From: Siphonodentalium dalli | Taxonomy: Eukaryota > Mollusca > Scaphopoda > Gadilida > Siphonodentaliidae | DNA length: 64,000 nucleotides | Direction of reading: 5' to 3' | Assembly: GCA_032622095.1 (NCBI GenBank) | Contig: CP136069.1 | Span: forward strand, 200,866,690-200,930,689 | Shown here: piece by piece, positions 46,171-57,907 of the stretch | How the letters are laid out: every line of letters begins with the position of its first letter | Position numbering within the stretch: the stretch's first letter is position 1 | Translations under genes and position numbers: made by a program | The notes under the pieces: model-generated | What the model was told of the DNA's origin: nothing | Databases searched by the model: none | The model's input: only the letters and a program-made list of their open reading frames with translations

Positions 46171-46875
46171 CTATATTAAAATTTTGTGCACAAAAGGGGG
46201 TAGTTGTGGAAATGCCAATTTATTTCCAGGAATAAGTATGGTGAGGCACCATTTCTTTTTTGACAACTTATGTCCGACATGGAGTTCTACACGCAAAAGT
46301 ATTTAAAGTTTGGCTCAGTAGGGCAATGAATCGTGGGGATGGCTTAACCCTAACACTGTCGCCTATGGGAAATATTTAGTTGATTGTAACCTACATTTCT
46401 ACACGCATACTAGTGTAAACGGGTTGATATAGAAATGCACACAGACAGAAAACGGTATTCGTTCGTGTGAGCAAAAATCGTATCCATCATAACTTCATAA
46501 GACACAATCAACACCGAGGCAAATCTGATTTGATTAATTGTTACTCGGGCTTGGCGAATGTGCTTAATCTTTCTTGTCATTTAAACTCATGTATTTCACA
46601 CTGTGTCAGTGAGAACACGTGCGACAGGTAACATAGTTTGGTAATACCTTAGTACACTCCGCGAACAACAGGGCGACCGCAAAAGCATAGCATAACCCAT
46701 TAGCAACAGTTGAAAGAATAAACTGCTTTGGTCTGCTGATAGTTGATTCATTTTATTTTTGTCTGGCCTAAACTGACACGGCTCATAGCTTCACTTCACA
46801 CAGATCTGTAGACACACCCTTCGGTTCATTGAATTTGATTGCAACACATGTTTGCGACGATTATGTTTGTCTTAA
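46171..46875. other. No gene seen
   Basis: Non-coding. The last ~40 bp (GATTGCAACACATGTTTGCG) resemble 51300-51345. Confidence 0.4.
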
Positions 46876-47283
46876 CCCTTGGCCTTTACCCAACAAAAGG
46901 CTTTTGAAAAATAGCCCAAATGAAGCTGCAACAGCCTAAATTATCTTGGGTCTGTCTCAATAAGAACCATACAAATATGGATATCATTGGAACCGACTCA
47001 TTGACCACATCGTGATAGTTACAGTTATGCCCTGTGCCAATGCATTCTCTTATATATGCGCGTCGACCATAGGTCGCCTCGCATATATAAGAGAATGCAT
47101 TGGCCTAAAAAAAATTAATTTTGTAACACTTTTTACCATTTTTTCTTACATTCTTTAACAATTTTTATAATATTTTTACTACATTCTTTGACACATTTAT
47201 CATTTTTAATATGTGTTAAGCCAATGCATTCTCTTATATATAAGAGAATGCATTGCCACAGGGCTGTTTTGTTGGGTAACGGG
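46876..47283 (-). mobile_element. Palindromic TTAA MITE, copy 7 (PAL-7)
   Basis: TTAA at 46872-46875 and 47284-47287 flank the element. The left end has a small insertion (CCCTTGGCCTTTACCCAACA). The long arm is on the left; hairpin 1 is complete; hairpin 2 has lost its centre and is only ~38 bp. Confidence 0.85.
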
Positions 47284-47583
47284 TTAAACTGGTAAGTGGA
47301 TAATAATTGTTCTCAGTAAAACGAGATGATTTCTATTAACGTCCTATGTGCATGGAGGTACTTTGAACAGTCCAACAGTTTATGTTGGTCGGATACGGTT
47401 ATGTAGTATATGCCTGCTACAAGTTCGAATTGGTCAGTGAACTTTAATAAATAGTGCATGTCTTGTCGTTGACTACCCGGGTATAGTGCCCACTGGGGTG
47501 GGTATGGTTCACTCCACTTCGCGTCGTGAAATATACCCATCCCACTGGGCGCTATACTCACATAGTCAATTCCAAGCCATGCT

Positions 47584-49290
47584 ATATTTTGAAGACCTCT
47601 GTCTGTATGTATGTTTGTCTGTCATTAATACAAATCTACGATTCTCGACCGATCGGGACGAAACTTGGTACGTGTGTGTAGTTTGACCAGGCGGTGAACG
47701 TTGTCGTATTGGCGAGCCCGTGCGGCGCCAGCTTCGCGCATGCGCAGACGAGATCTCGGAAACGGGTGGAGCTATCGATATGAAATTTGCTATGTGAATG
47801 TATCTTGCCCCGGATACAAATTTTATCTGGTCGCCGAGCCCGTGCAACGCCAGCTTCGCGCATGCGCAGACCAGATATCGGAAACCTGGTAGAGCTATCG
47901 ACTTGAAATTTGGTTTTTGAATATCCCGGACAACGTCGGGCTCATCAGCTAGTCTCATATATATTTTGAAGACCTCTGTCTGTATGTTTGTTTGTCTGTC
48001 TGTCATTAATACAAATCTACGATTCTTGACCGATCGGGACGAAACTTGGTACGTGAGTGTAGTTTGACCAGGCGGTGGTCGTTGTCGTATTGGCGAGCCC
48101 GTGCGACGCCCGTGCAGCGCATGCGCAGACGAGATCTCGGAAACGGGCGGAGCTATCGACTTGAAATTTGCTATGTGAATGTATCTTGCCCCGGATACGA
48201 ATTTTATCGGGTCGCCGAGCCCGTGCGACGCCAGCTTCGCGCATGCGCAGATGAGATCTCGGAAACGGGTGGAGCTATCGACTTGAAATTTGGTATGTGA
48301 ATGTATTTTGCCCCGGATACGAATTTTATCGGGTCGCCGAGCCCGTGCGACGCCTGCTTCGCGCATGCGCAGACCAGATATCGGAAACGGGTAGAGCTAT
48401 CGACTTGAAATTTGGTTTTCAGACCAGATCTCGGAAGCGGGTGGAGCTTTCGACTTGAAATTTGTTTTTTGAATAGCCCGGACAACGTCGGGCTCATCGG
48501 CTAGTCTCATATATATTTTGAAGACCTCTGTCTGTCTGTCTGTCTGTTTGTCTGTTTGTCTGTCATTAATACAAATCTACGATTCTCGACCGATCGGGAC
48601 GAAACTTGGTACGTGTGTGTAGTTTGACCAGGCGGTGGTCGTTGTCGTATTGGCGAGCCCGTGCGACGCCCGGGCAGCGCATGCGCAGACGATATCTCGG
48701 AAACGGGTGGAGCTATCGACTTGAAATTTGGTATGTGAATGTATCTTGCCCCGGATACGAATTTCATCGGGTCGCCGAGCCCGTGCGACGACAGCTTCGC
48801 GCATGCGCAGACGAGATCTCGGAAACGGGTGGAGCTATCGACTTGAAATTTGGTATGTGAATGTAACTTGCCCCGGATACAAATTGTATCGGGTCGCCGA
48901 GACCGTGCGACGCCAGCTTCGCGCATGCGCAGACCAGATCTCGGAAACGGGTAGAGCTATCGACTTGAAATTTGGTTTTTGAATAGCCCGGACAACGTCA
49001 GGCTGGGTAGAGCTATCGACTTGAAATTTGGTTTTTGATTAGCCCGGACAACGTCGGGCTCATCGGCTTTATCGGATCGCCGAGCCCGTGCGACGCCAGC
49101 TTCGCGCATGCGCAGACTAGATATCGGAAACGGGTGGAGCTATCGACTTGAAATTTGGTGTGTGAATGTATCTTGCCCCGGATACGAATTTTATCGGGTC
49201 GCCGAGCCCGTGCGATGCCAGCTTCGCACGTGCGCAGACCAGATCTCGGAAACGGGTGGAGCTATCGACTTGAAATTTAGTGTCGTCGAT
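47584..49290. repeat. ~121-bp satellite in higher-order blocks
   Basis: Units contain GCGCATGCGCAGACxAGATC, TCGGAAACGGGTGGAGCTAT, CGACTTGAAATTTGGTATGT and TCGCCGAGCCCGTGCGACGC. Three longer blocks start TTTTGAAGACCTCTGTCTGT at about 47588, 47967 and 48519 and hold different numbers of 121-bp units. The direct repeat AGTCAATTCCAAGCCATGCT brackets the array region (47564-47583 and 49909-49928). Long open frames on both strands are produced by the repeat. Confidence 0.9.
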
Positions 49291-49400
49291 TAAACTGTTT
49301 ATGTCCGTGAGGGGAGTTTGAGCATCTATTGGGCGAGGCTCTGCCGAGTCCAATAGATGCCAAATCCCCCGAGCGGACATAAACAGTTTAAGCGACAACA
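49281..49400. repeat. 120-bp palindrome
   Basis: TAAACTGTTTATGTCCG pairs with CGGACATAAACAGTTTA; inner CATCTATTGG/CCAATAGATG enclose GCGAGGCTCTGCCGAG. Same style as 9443-9592. Confidence 0.85.
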
Positions 49401-50048
49401 TTAGCTACATATTTTATTCATTAATCGCACAAAACTTGCCTTTTGTGAAGTAAATTGTCATTTTCCTCAGTGTTACATTCGTTTCTTCGATGACGCCCTT
49501 ACATTTATTAGGTCAAGCAAACTAATTAGCATTCATGACGTCAAAAACCGGAGTGCAGCCTAGAGAGAAAAGTGTGTTGGTTTTTTTTATAGTTATTCTT
49601 AGTTGGCCTTTTACTAATGGTTTATAGATGTTTTAGAGTGAAAACACATATCCGATTACGAATTTTGTATCAATTGCGGTGAAGTATGGACTAAAAACGT
49701 CCCAAAATCACAATGACGTCATTGAGGTCGATTGACGTCTCTAGTTACCTGCGCAATTTACATATGCAATGACATCATGAAAGTAGTACTAACCTAATAA
49801 AGCTACGTTGACCTAATAAAGCTACATTGACGTAATAAACGTAACGTTAATTAGTCAGGCTTTATGTAGGCAATAGATGTAATGAGCGGTGAAATAATAA
49901 CTATTATTAGTCAATTCCAAGCCATGCTCTATTTATTAAATATAACTATACTAGGTTTATCTAGGTTACAGTGGTTAGAGCTAGATATATTTTTGACATC
50001 ACTAAACTCACCCGACATCCTTCTTGCGCATACGTCAGAATCGGCAAC
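49401..50048. other. No gene seen
   Basis: Includes short CCTAATAAAGCTACGTTGA repeats near 49793-49842 and the second copy of the 20-bp direct repeat at 49909-49928. Confidence 0.4.
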
Positions 50049-50430
50049 AGAGCGCCCAACACCACCTGCAAGCATGATATGCATACATAATGCGCCCCCA
50101 GTTTACACCTTACTTACCAACAGAGCACCTAACATCACCTGCAAACATATGATATACATGCATAGCGTGCCCCCCCCCCACAGTTTATGCCTTACTTATA
50201 AACAGACCGCCTCACACCCCCTGCAAGCATGATATACGCACATAACGTGCCTCCAGCTCACATCTAACTTACAAACAGAGCGCATGACACCCCCTGCAAG
50301 CATGATATACACACATAACGTGCCTCCAGTTTACACCTTACTTACCAACAGAGCGCCTGACATTACATGCAAGCATGATATGCATACATATATATATAAA
50401 GGGCCTCCGGTTCACACCTTTCTCGTGTTT
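50049..50430. repeat. ~75-bp tandem array
   Basis: Five units of AACAGAGCGCCTGACATCAC, CTGCAAGCATGATATACACA, CATAACGTGCCTCCAGTTTA and CACCTTACTTACC, with indels. Confidence 0.9.
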
Positions 50431-51169
50431 AAACTATAGCGAGGTACTATTTTCCGCGCATCCCATCGGTCCGTGAAATTGGTAAGTATGTAATTATTTA
50501 GTTCAAGTCGATTAAAAAAAAACATATAAATCATAAGTATGTGGACATTAGCGAAAAAATTCGCCAAGTAAATTAGGTCTGGACACCGCCAAAGGCTTGG
50601 ATCAGACTTAATTTACTGAACACGTTTTGTAAATGTCGCTATCACTGTGGACACGTTTTAGATCATATATTTATTAGTTTTATTTGTTCCTGTACTTATA
50701 TTTATTATTTTTATTTGTTCCTGTACTTATATTTATTATTTTTATTTGTTCCTGTACTTATATTGACTGTGCATAGCTCTCCAATAACACTATATCGCAC
50801 GTTATGTAAACATTACTGTTACAGCGATTGGTCAACACACATCACTGATTGCGAATGTAATTCAAATATTTAAGTCTAAATCTTTGTTGTATTGATAAAC
50901 CACTCCTGATTCTTAACAACGTGTTATCCCCAACCCTGACGAAATACAACCCCATTGTACATATCATCGTCTACACGCATGGCTGCCGATATATACCTAA
51001 CCATGTTTATGAATACACAAATATTGAAATGGCGTGTTCTGAATGGTCGAGAGCCGTGCACTAAATTATGGTATAGTGCTGTGCTAAATCTCGCACACTA
51101 CTTTTCCAAACTGGCATGCAAAAAGCCAAGAACATAGGCAACATTTTCGAAAACAGATATAATTAATTA
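50431..51169. other. No gene seen
   Basis: Contains a 31-bp triplicate (TATTTATTATTTTTATTTGT then TCCTGTACTTA) at about 50670-50763. Confidence 0.45.
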
Positions 51170-51560
51170 CTTATATGTGTCCACCAATTTACTAAGGCGT
51201 GTCTAAATGAAATTAAAATATTAGTGTGAAGATTTTTTCACAGGAACGACATCAACTTGCGAAGTGGCAACATCACGTTTAATTAACGCGTTTCGGTTGA
51301 TTGAAGTTAATTTCAACACATGCTTGTGACGAATATGTTTCTCTCAAACATTTTTTCTGTAAGTTGATAATCATACAGTGTATTTGTTCTCTGAAAAACG
51401 AGTTGTACATTATTTCTGTTAACGTCTTATGTGGGGGGGGGGGGATTTGAACAGTCCAGCAGTTGGTATAATAAATACGCGTCGTGAACCATAATAAATC
51501 CAGTGGGCACTATACTCGCGTAGTCAACTACAAGCCATTCTCTATTTATTAAATTCATGC
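51170..51560 (+). repeat. Diverged duplicate of 45.7-47.6 kb segments
   Basis: 51176-51260 resembles the right arm of the 2.5-kb foldback (GTGTCCACCAATTTACTAAG). 51358-51545 resembles 47290-47590 (AACGTCTTATGTG, TTTGAACAGTCCAGCAGTT, GTCAACTACAAGCCATTCT). At the last match the 121-bp satellite is absent, so this may show the pre-insertion state. Confidence 0.6.
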
Positions 51561-51867
51561 ATATCATTGTGAATTGCAATGATTTCTGTCACTATTCTGC
51601 TCAATATGTGTTGTCATACGATGCGATTATTTAATAATAATCTAAACTCTCACATATCTCAACCTAAATGAGGTCCACTGATTGTACAGGCACATCCCTA
51701 GACATTCACATAAAACATATTAAATTGTTCTTCGATTTAACTTAATGTATATACTTTGTGAGCATCGCCCAACATATTATGCACACCATAATATAATCTT
51801 GCATCCCCATCCCCAGCCCCAACTCGCCCTAATCATTGCACCTACCTGCACTCAGTTTATATTCATT

Positions 51868-53222
51868 AGAGACCTTTCGCATCCTCACGTTTACGATTAC
51901 GAATACGGATAGCTATTCGTAGTCGTAAGTCTATCCGTATCGCCAAAAAGTCCTTTCGCAAAACGATTACGCGTAAGAGTTTTGACGAACGCGTACGATA
52001 ATTATTTCGTACCACTTTTACAACTCAAAGCGTGTGTTTGGTATACAGTCCCTTAATACTTCACTATATCGTCTCATTTGCAACAATGCGATAATCATGA
52101 CCTGTTAATATTGTCAATAATTCGACCAGTCACAACGTACGACCCGGGATTCTCGTGAGATATTGTGGCAATACAGGTATAAATGCCAGGTCATATGTGG
52201 TGGAAATTCAGTTCGTTGTTAGCATGGATGACCAGATAGACGTTATGCTGATGGGGACATCTAATCGGATTGAGTACCTTTAACTTCCGCATTTGTGTGT
52301 TTAAAAAAAAAATTAAAATAAATGCAAAGAACAAACCTGACAGACTGTTGAGCTCTGGTGGGTGTACCAAATATTCTTTTAGTTACGGTTCAGGAACAGA
52401 AATCACTACGTACCAGTTGAATCGGGATCATGGGTAGGTTCAGATTACTCAGACAGAAAGAGTACTTTATGTAACTTAGAACTCGGTTATGAATTCCATG
52501 TAATTTTAAAATGCCATGCATTACAGACTCTACGAGATATATATAAAACCCTACTTGTACCGAAAACCGAATATTATTAAATTGAATGAACTATTCAATT
52601 CGGGAAAGGGGAAAAGAACACAAATTTTGTCACTATTCATTAATAGGGTTATTCCATTCTTTAGACTCTCCTGATGCATTCTATAACTGCACACGTTAGG
52701 ACACCACCATGGATTGTTGAATTAAATAATCGTTGAATTTCACTATATATTGTATATCTGTATATCTTGCAAATAATAATAATAACCACTCAAAACTCCT
52801 CATGCTTCGCACACTATATACTGTATTTTTGGCGACTGGTTTCATAGTGCACTCCTCTTAGTGTAAAGTTTTGTGTCTCAGCCAGCGATGGCTATCCGTT
52901 GTGAATAGCGATCTTATTTCGCGGGAAGCTCGTGATTCACGACGACGAGTAGAGTGATTGACAATCTAAACAGCATATCGAGGTCGTAGCTCAACACAAC
53001 TGGATGATTTACATGATATACATATACAGTCTCGAACGGAGTAAAGTGATATATTGCAAAAAATAAATTTCTGGTGTTATTTGAGCTTATTAGAAACCAT
53101 GAAATCGTAACCGTTATTACGGATAGTAAAATACGAGAACGATTGGAAAGTACACAAATATTGGTGACGTAGTACCCTATTCGTATTCGTAATCGTAAAC
53201 GTGAGTTTTGCGAAAGGTCTCT
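51868..53222. mobile_element. 1.36-kb element with ~45-bp termini and ATT duplication
   Basis: Termini AGAGACCTTTCGCA...CTCACGTTTACGATTACG and complement; ATT on both sides (51865-51867 and 53223-53225). The 3-bp duplication fits PIF/Harbinger-like elements. At 52224 a frame starting MDDQIDVMLMGTS runs into the TTAA-MITE end GAGTACCT|TTAA and stops, perhaps the start of a lost element gene. The second LINE-C 3' fragment lies inside. Confidence 0.65.
52425..52850 (+). pseudogene. LINE-C 3' end, copy 2
   Basis: Homologous to 14950-15430 but with frameshifts and stops: GAATTCCATGTAATTTTAAA matches the zinc-tail region, then CCGAATATTATTAAATTGAA and TTCGGGAAAGGGGAA. No intact frame. Confidence 0.7.
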
Positions 53223-53225
53223 ATT

Positions 53226-53469
53226 ATTGTATTTATCATGCTATTATAGGGCTCTGGCCCATAATCAATGCCTTCTACAGAGCCCCGTTGTTATTGTGTA
53301 TAATATGCATACTTTGGTTTATCAATAAAAATCACGTCAGTTCAGTTCTGTTCAGTTCAAACTCAATTGAATCGATGTAACACTATCCCATAACAGCTGG
53401 TCATCCGTGAGTACGTTAAATACAATTTAGTTTGTAATTCCAGGAATCATTATCTCTCCTTATTAAACT
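53226..53469. other. No gene seen
   Basis: Includes GTTCAGTTCTGTTCAGTTCA near 53340, a short tandem motif. Confidence 0.4.
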
Positions 53470-53700
53470 GTCCAAAAGGAGATTGAATTTCAGTTATAAA
53501 TTGATGGACCATCTGTGACACTGTGTCTGTGTTGCACGTGAATGATAAAACTATTCCTACAAGGGGGAATTGGAAGCATTAAGCTCATTAAAAGATTTTG
53601 TCTCAACATGAGTCGTACTGATTCATCACATCTCTGGGCGCCGGGCCATTGTCTCCCGGCTAGACCAATCAGTGCGACTGAACGTTGAGACAAAGCCAGC
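53470..53700 (+). repeat. Outer arm (left) of nested inverted repeat
   Basis: GTCCAAAAGGAGATTGAATT, AATTGGAAGCATTAAGCTCA and GACTGAACGTTGAGACAAAG return as complement at 55908-56065. The left arm has ~60 bp extra sequence (CTGGGCGCCGGGCCATTGTC). Confidence 0.8.
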
Positions 53701-53703
53701 TTA

Positions 53704-55367
53704 AGGTTGTTCCACACCGGGCGCGAGCGAGCGATTATAACGGCCGTTTTCTAACGTCCGTAGCAGTTCAAAGCGCGCGATTTTTATGTCCACACCGCAA
53801 GCGACTGAAACGCTTCGTCGCGCGCGATAGTCAGGTTAGTATTCTGTGTGTACGCTAATTTCAGGGGAGTCAGTTGGCTGCATGGGCGATACCCACACCC
53901 CACACACTTATGACTAACGTAGGGTTTCTACAAACAACGTGTAGCCCTGCTACACAACGATTATTCATTTTTTATCTTAAACATATTTTACACAATAAAT
54001 GGGTCAATTTATTCACATGTATACACACTGGTGTGCATAAAATCAACACCTATGCATTACACATGTTGTGTAAATTCTTACACATATATATCGTAGAAAA
54101 GAATGTAAAGTTCAGTATTCGGAACTGTGGGTATATAGTATTCATGGCAAATGGAGATTTATATGTTTGAACTTTCATGGCGTACAATGGTACGTAATAT
54201 TTTGCTCTGTCATGTGTGAGTTTTCGTTTTAAATGAACAAACCATGGTCGTGGCGTGGTTGCTCGTGATTAGTATTAACGTATTACAACAATCATATAAA
54301 CACGAGTAAGAGCAGTATTCTTCATGAAAGTTTTAACAAATATATCCTCATATATCATTAATACAATACAAGTCGGAATTCTGAACTTACATTCCTTGTC
54401 TACAATTTGTTTATTCTCGTCACTCAAAATTACATGGGTATTGAGACAGTAGTAAATTGTATTCCAAAACATATACTCAAACAATATCGTCGTCATGTAG
54501 CAGACTATGAAACTGAAGGCACGCAATGCGCACGATCTACATTCTTACACAAGTGTGTGTAATAAAATGTACACATTATGTGTAGAACGGCACTTGGTCA
54601 ATGTATTTGTATGTAAAACTACACATTGCTATGTGTATTAACCGGGTTTACACATTTGATGTGTAATCGTTTCTACACATTAATTATAATAGTGCTCCCA
54701 CCCGGTAATACGCGATTATTATTAGTTGATGAATGCATTGTCTCATGTTTACCACAACGTCTTTTGGAATGAACTAGCCTCGTTATATTCTTTATCATTT
54801 CCCCTGATTATACCAAAATATAATTCACCAGCCAATGGAGCAGATTATACGGTCCATGATTTTAGTTCTTTACAAGATATAAACTGAATATAGTAATCTA
54901 AGGTGGAATTTCAGTCACGAAAAATAACAAAAATAAATGGTTTAATTATTTGGTCATAGAGACATACAGTCATACAGACACACATGGCATACATGCATAC
55001 ATACATACAGTCATACAGACACACACAGTCATACAGACACACATGTGCCATACAGACACACAGGCGTTGTACTTCGATTATTAGCCTCTCGCTAAAGTCC
55101 TCCATTATCGCGGCGACAAATCAGTGTGCCGTCATCAAATAGAAAAATAACGGTCGTATAAACACCTATTTGAGAGCCGTCCAATTATCTCGCTGGTTTG
55201 CAACACAGCGACAATTCGACGAAGCATAAAATCACTGCTATAATCGCCTCGTGGTCAGCGAGTCGGTCGCTTGCGATGTGAACATAAAAATCGCGCGCTT
55301 TGAACTGCTACGGACGTTAGAAAACGGCCGTTATAATCGCTCGCTCGCGCCCGGTGTGGAACAACCT
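53704..55367. mobile_element. PIF/Harbinger-like element, 1.66 kb, ~130-bp termini
   Basis: Both ends read AGGTTGTTCCACACCGGGCG, then CGAGCGAGCGATTATAACGG and CCGTTTTCTAACGTCCGTAG; TA flanks each end. The arms extend inward through GCGCGCGATTTTTATGT. The centre encodes only the start of an MADF-like protein (54911-55105). GC-rich termini, a T(T)A flank and an MADF/Myb-type second gene are features of PIF/Harbinger elements, so the assignment is reasonable but inferred. Confidence 0.65.
54911..55105 (-). pseudogene. MADF/Myb-like N-terminus interrupted by microsatellite
   Basis: From ATG at 55103-55105 the minus strand reads MEDFSERLIIEVQRL, the typical opening of MADF/SANT domains (F.E.LI..V...P.LYD). 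Directly after, the frame becomes a CATACAGACACACA-type microsatellite (about 54960-55070) encoding repeated CLYD/CVCM, as if the microsatellite expanded out of an LYD codon block. The rest of the domain is lost. These proteins bind DNA and accompany the Harbinger transposase. Confidence 0.45.
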
Positions 55368-55549
55368 TACGATTACTTCCAGATTCCTCCAGATATTAGA
55401 TATTCTCTTCCATGCACGCTTAGAGGGAGGTTGTAATGCATTGTTATCTCCGTAGCAGCTCGTTTAGATGTTTACTTATATCGAATAAATTTTAAACATG
55501 TACACGAGCAGTAATGAGCTAAAATTCATTACAACATCTCTATAAGCGT

Positions 55550-55879
55550 GCCTAAAATATCTTCGGTCTGTCTCAATAGAACCATACAAATATGGATATC
55601 ATTGGAATCGGCTCCTTGAGCACATTGTGATAGTTACAGTTATGCCCTGTGTCAATGCATTCTCATATATATACGAGTCGACCATATGTCGCCTCGCATA
55701 TATAAGAGAATGCATTGGCCTAAAAAAAATCTTTTTTTAACACTTTTTACCATTTTTTCTTACATTCTTTAACAATTTTATAATTTTTAATGTGTTAAGC
55801 AAATGCATTCTCTTATATATGCGAGTCGACCATATATAAGAGAATGCATTGGCACAGGCCCCTTCTGTTGGGTAAAGGG
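55550..55879 (-). mobile_element. Palindromic TTAA MITE, copy 8 (PAL-8), left-truncated
   Basis: It starts within the long arm (CCTAAAATATCTTCGGTCTG), has hairpin 1 complete and hairpin 2 shortened, then TTCTGTTGGGTAAAGGG and TTAA (55880-55883). The flanks at 55377-55400 and 55885-55908 are complementary (TCCAGATTCCTCCAGATATT), so it lies within a further inverted repeat. Confidence 0.8.
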
Positions 55880-55907
55880 TTAAACTCTAATATCTGGGGG
55901 AATCTGG

Positions 55908-56065
55908 AATATAAGCTGGCTTTGTCTCAACGTTCAGTCATGTGATGTGATGACTCAGCACGACTAATGTTGAGACACAAGCTTTTAGTGAGCTTAATGC
56001 TTCCAATTACCCATTGTACATAAATTTACTATCGCAATTGAATCTCCTTTCGGACAAACCAAAAA
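55908..56065 (-). repeat. Outer arm (right) of nested inverted repeat
   Basis: Complement of 53470-53700. Together they bracket the Harbinger-like element and PAL-8. Confidence 0.8.
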
Positions 56066-56718
56066 CCATGTTCCTTTGCAATCACAACCAAACCAAACCC
56101 TCCCCAACTATATTCCACTATATTCTCGCACTGCGAGTTTCCCCTTTTAACGCAAAAAAATGTAATTGACTGGATTCTATAGAAAATTCCCACATCAAAA
56201 CCATTCGGAACCAAGATAATCAGACCGAATAGACCCCAAATTAAGTTCACTTGAATAACGTATTACATACTCCTATCTTAGCGGTGAAATTCTTGATTTT
56301 TAAGAACTGTTTATTGTCATATTATATGAAACTTTATCCGTTGATTGTGCTTTATTTAACGCCTTTTCTATACTTTTATCTTTAGCATATTACCACCATA
56401 TAAGCAACAGCCATGCACTCGTTCCAGCACACACCTGCTATGTCACCACTCCATGTACATGTACCCTATGTGACTTGCCTAACCTACCATTTAATTTTCC
56501 CTCCATAACCAATCATGATCAGGTTGAGAGTTATCGACTAAGGGTTGGCATATTTAAGAATAAACGACCGATGCGACTTTCAAACAACCAAACTACTATT
56601 CAACTGTCCTTTATTTGAATTCAGCGGCTTCAAAAACAAGGATATCTTGATAGTGTTATTCATCATACTTGTTACAAAAGCTAATAATATTTAGCTCAAT
56701 CGAATTTACGACACACAA
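56066..56718. other. No gene seen
   Basis: Non-coding. AGCGGTGAAATTCTTGATTT resembles an rRNA motif only by chance. Confidence 0.4.
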
Positions 56719-57532
56719 TTGAGCGAAACAGATTATCAAATTCTAGACAATATGAACTATCTCATGAGTGTCTGGAAACAAATATTGAATTTTCACGAGC
56801 GGCTGGCAATAATTTCTTTCCAGATACGAATGAGATGTTTCAGGTATTCAAACAAAAACTGCGTATTATGTGTATTATATGGGCCTTATTCATACTCAAA
56901 GTTACTAAATTATGCGGCATTTTCTATGTTAATAGTAAAACAAATTGAACAATATTCGGAAAGAAACAATTGATTAGCGCTCGCATAAACCGTCGGCATG
57001 TGACACAGTGAGATAACGCAAGCTACAGTGAGATAACGAAATCGTATTTCACTGTGGATTCTAAGAGATACACACGACAATCTACGTTTCGTTAATTTCC
57101 GTTATTCTATAAGCATATAATAACAAGCAATATCACTCAGGCTTTATAAAACAATATCACTCAGGCTTTATAAAACAATATCACTCAGGCTTTATAAAAC
57201 AATGTCACTCAGGCTTTATAAAACAATGTCACTCAGGCTTTATAAAACAATGTCACTCAGGCTTTCTCACGGTGGGGACTCACGTTGTTTCGAGTTGGTG
57301 AGTGTTACGCATTCAAATATACCAAATGTCATTCCAGAGACGTATGAGAAGTTCCTGGTATTCAAACAAAACAACTGTAGGCATTCTGTTTATTAAATGC
57401 GCCACACCATCGCTCAAAGTTGCTAAATTATATGCTGCGTTTTCAAGTTTATTACTAAATCAACTTGAACAATTATACTCGGAAAGAAACAACTGGTTGG
57501 CGCAAATTTCAAAAATAAAAAAGCTATATTGA
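56719..57532 (+). repeat. Diverged direct duplication, weak coding look
   Basis: 56750-57070 and 57290-57570 are diverged copies. Both translate to similar peptides: KLLNYAAFSMLIVKQIEQ...YSERNN and VAKLYAAFSSLLLNQLEQ...YSERNN, each with frame-breaking differences upstream. Both are followed by AGTGA(G/C)ATAACGAAATCG. Conservation at the peptide level hints at an old coding segment (gene or transposon), now duplicated and decayed. Not recognised. Confidence 0.45.
57127..57262. repeat. 24-bp tandem array
   Basis: About 5.5 units of CAATATCACTCAGGCTTTAT plus AAAA, the later ones with ATG (CAATGTCACTC). Confidence 0.95.
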
Positions 57533-57566
57533 AATAACGACAGATATAGTGACATAACGAAATCGA

Positions 57567-57907
57567 CAAGAATCCTGGATGTTGCATCTCTGCCTAGGAT
57601 ATCCCTTTACCCAACAGAAGGGCCCTGTGCCAATGCATTCTCTTATATATGCGAGTCGACCATAGGTCGCCTCGCATATATAAGAGAATGCATTGGCCTA
57701 AAAAAAATCTTTTTTTAACACTTTTTACCATTTTTTCTTACATTCTTTTACAATTTTATAATTTTTAATGTGTTAAGCCAATGCATTCTCTTATATATGC
57801 GAGGCGACCTATGGTCGACTCGCATATATAAGAGAATGCATTGGCACAGGGCCCTTCTGTTGGGTAAAGGGTTAACCTAGGCAGAGATGCAACATCCAGG
57901 ATTCTTG
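57567..57907. repeat. 341-bp palindrome with PAL-9 at its centre
   Basis: 57567-57598 (CAAGAATCCTGGATGTTGCA then TCTCTGCCTAGG) is the exact 32-bp complement of 57876-57907. Between them lies PAL-9, with ATAT (57599-57602) on the left and TTAA (57872-57875) on the right. Confidence 0.95.
57603..57871. mobile_element. Symmetrical palindromic TTAA MITE, copy 9 (PAL-9)
   Basis: This 269-bp copy lacks the long unique arm: both ends are CCCTTTACCCAACAGAAGGG then CCCTGTGCC, each followed by a complete hairpin. The only asymmetric part is the A/T spacer with CATTCTTTTACAATTTT. Confidence 0.9.

Noticed and set aside
47566-48366. 266-codon minus-strand frame and several others in 47.6-49.3 kb
   Set aside because: All are translations of the ~121-bp satellite. 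Frames are open on both strands and differ between units.
56281-56305. 18S rRNA fragment (GCGGTGAAATTCTTG)
   Set aside because: Only about 15-17 bases match; the neighbouring sequence has no rRNA similarity.
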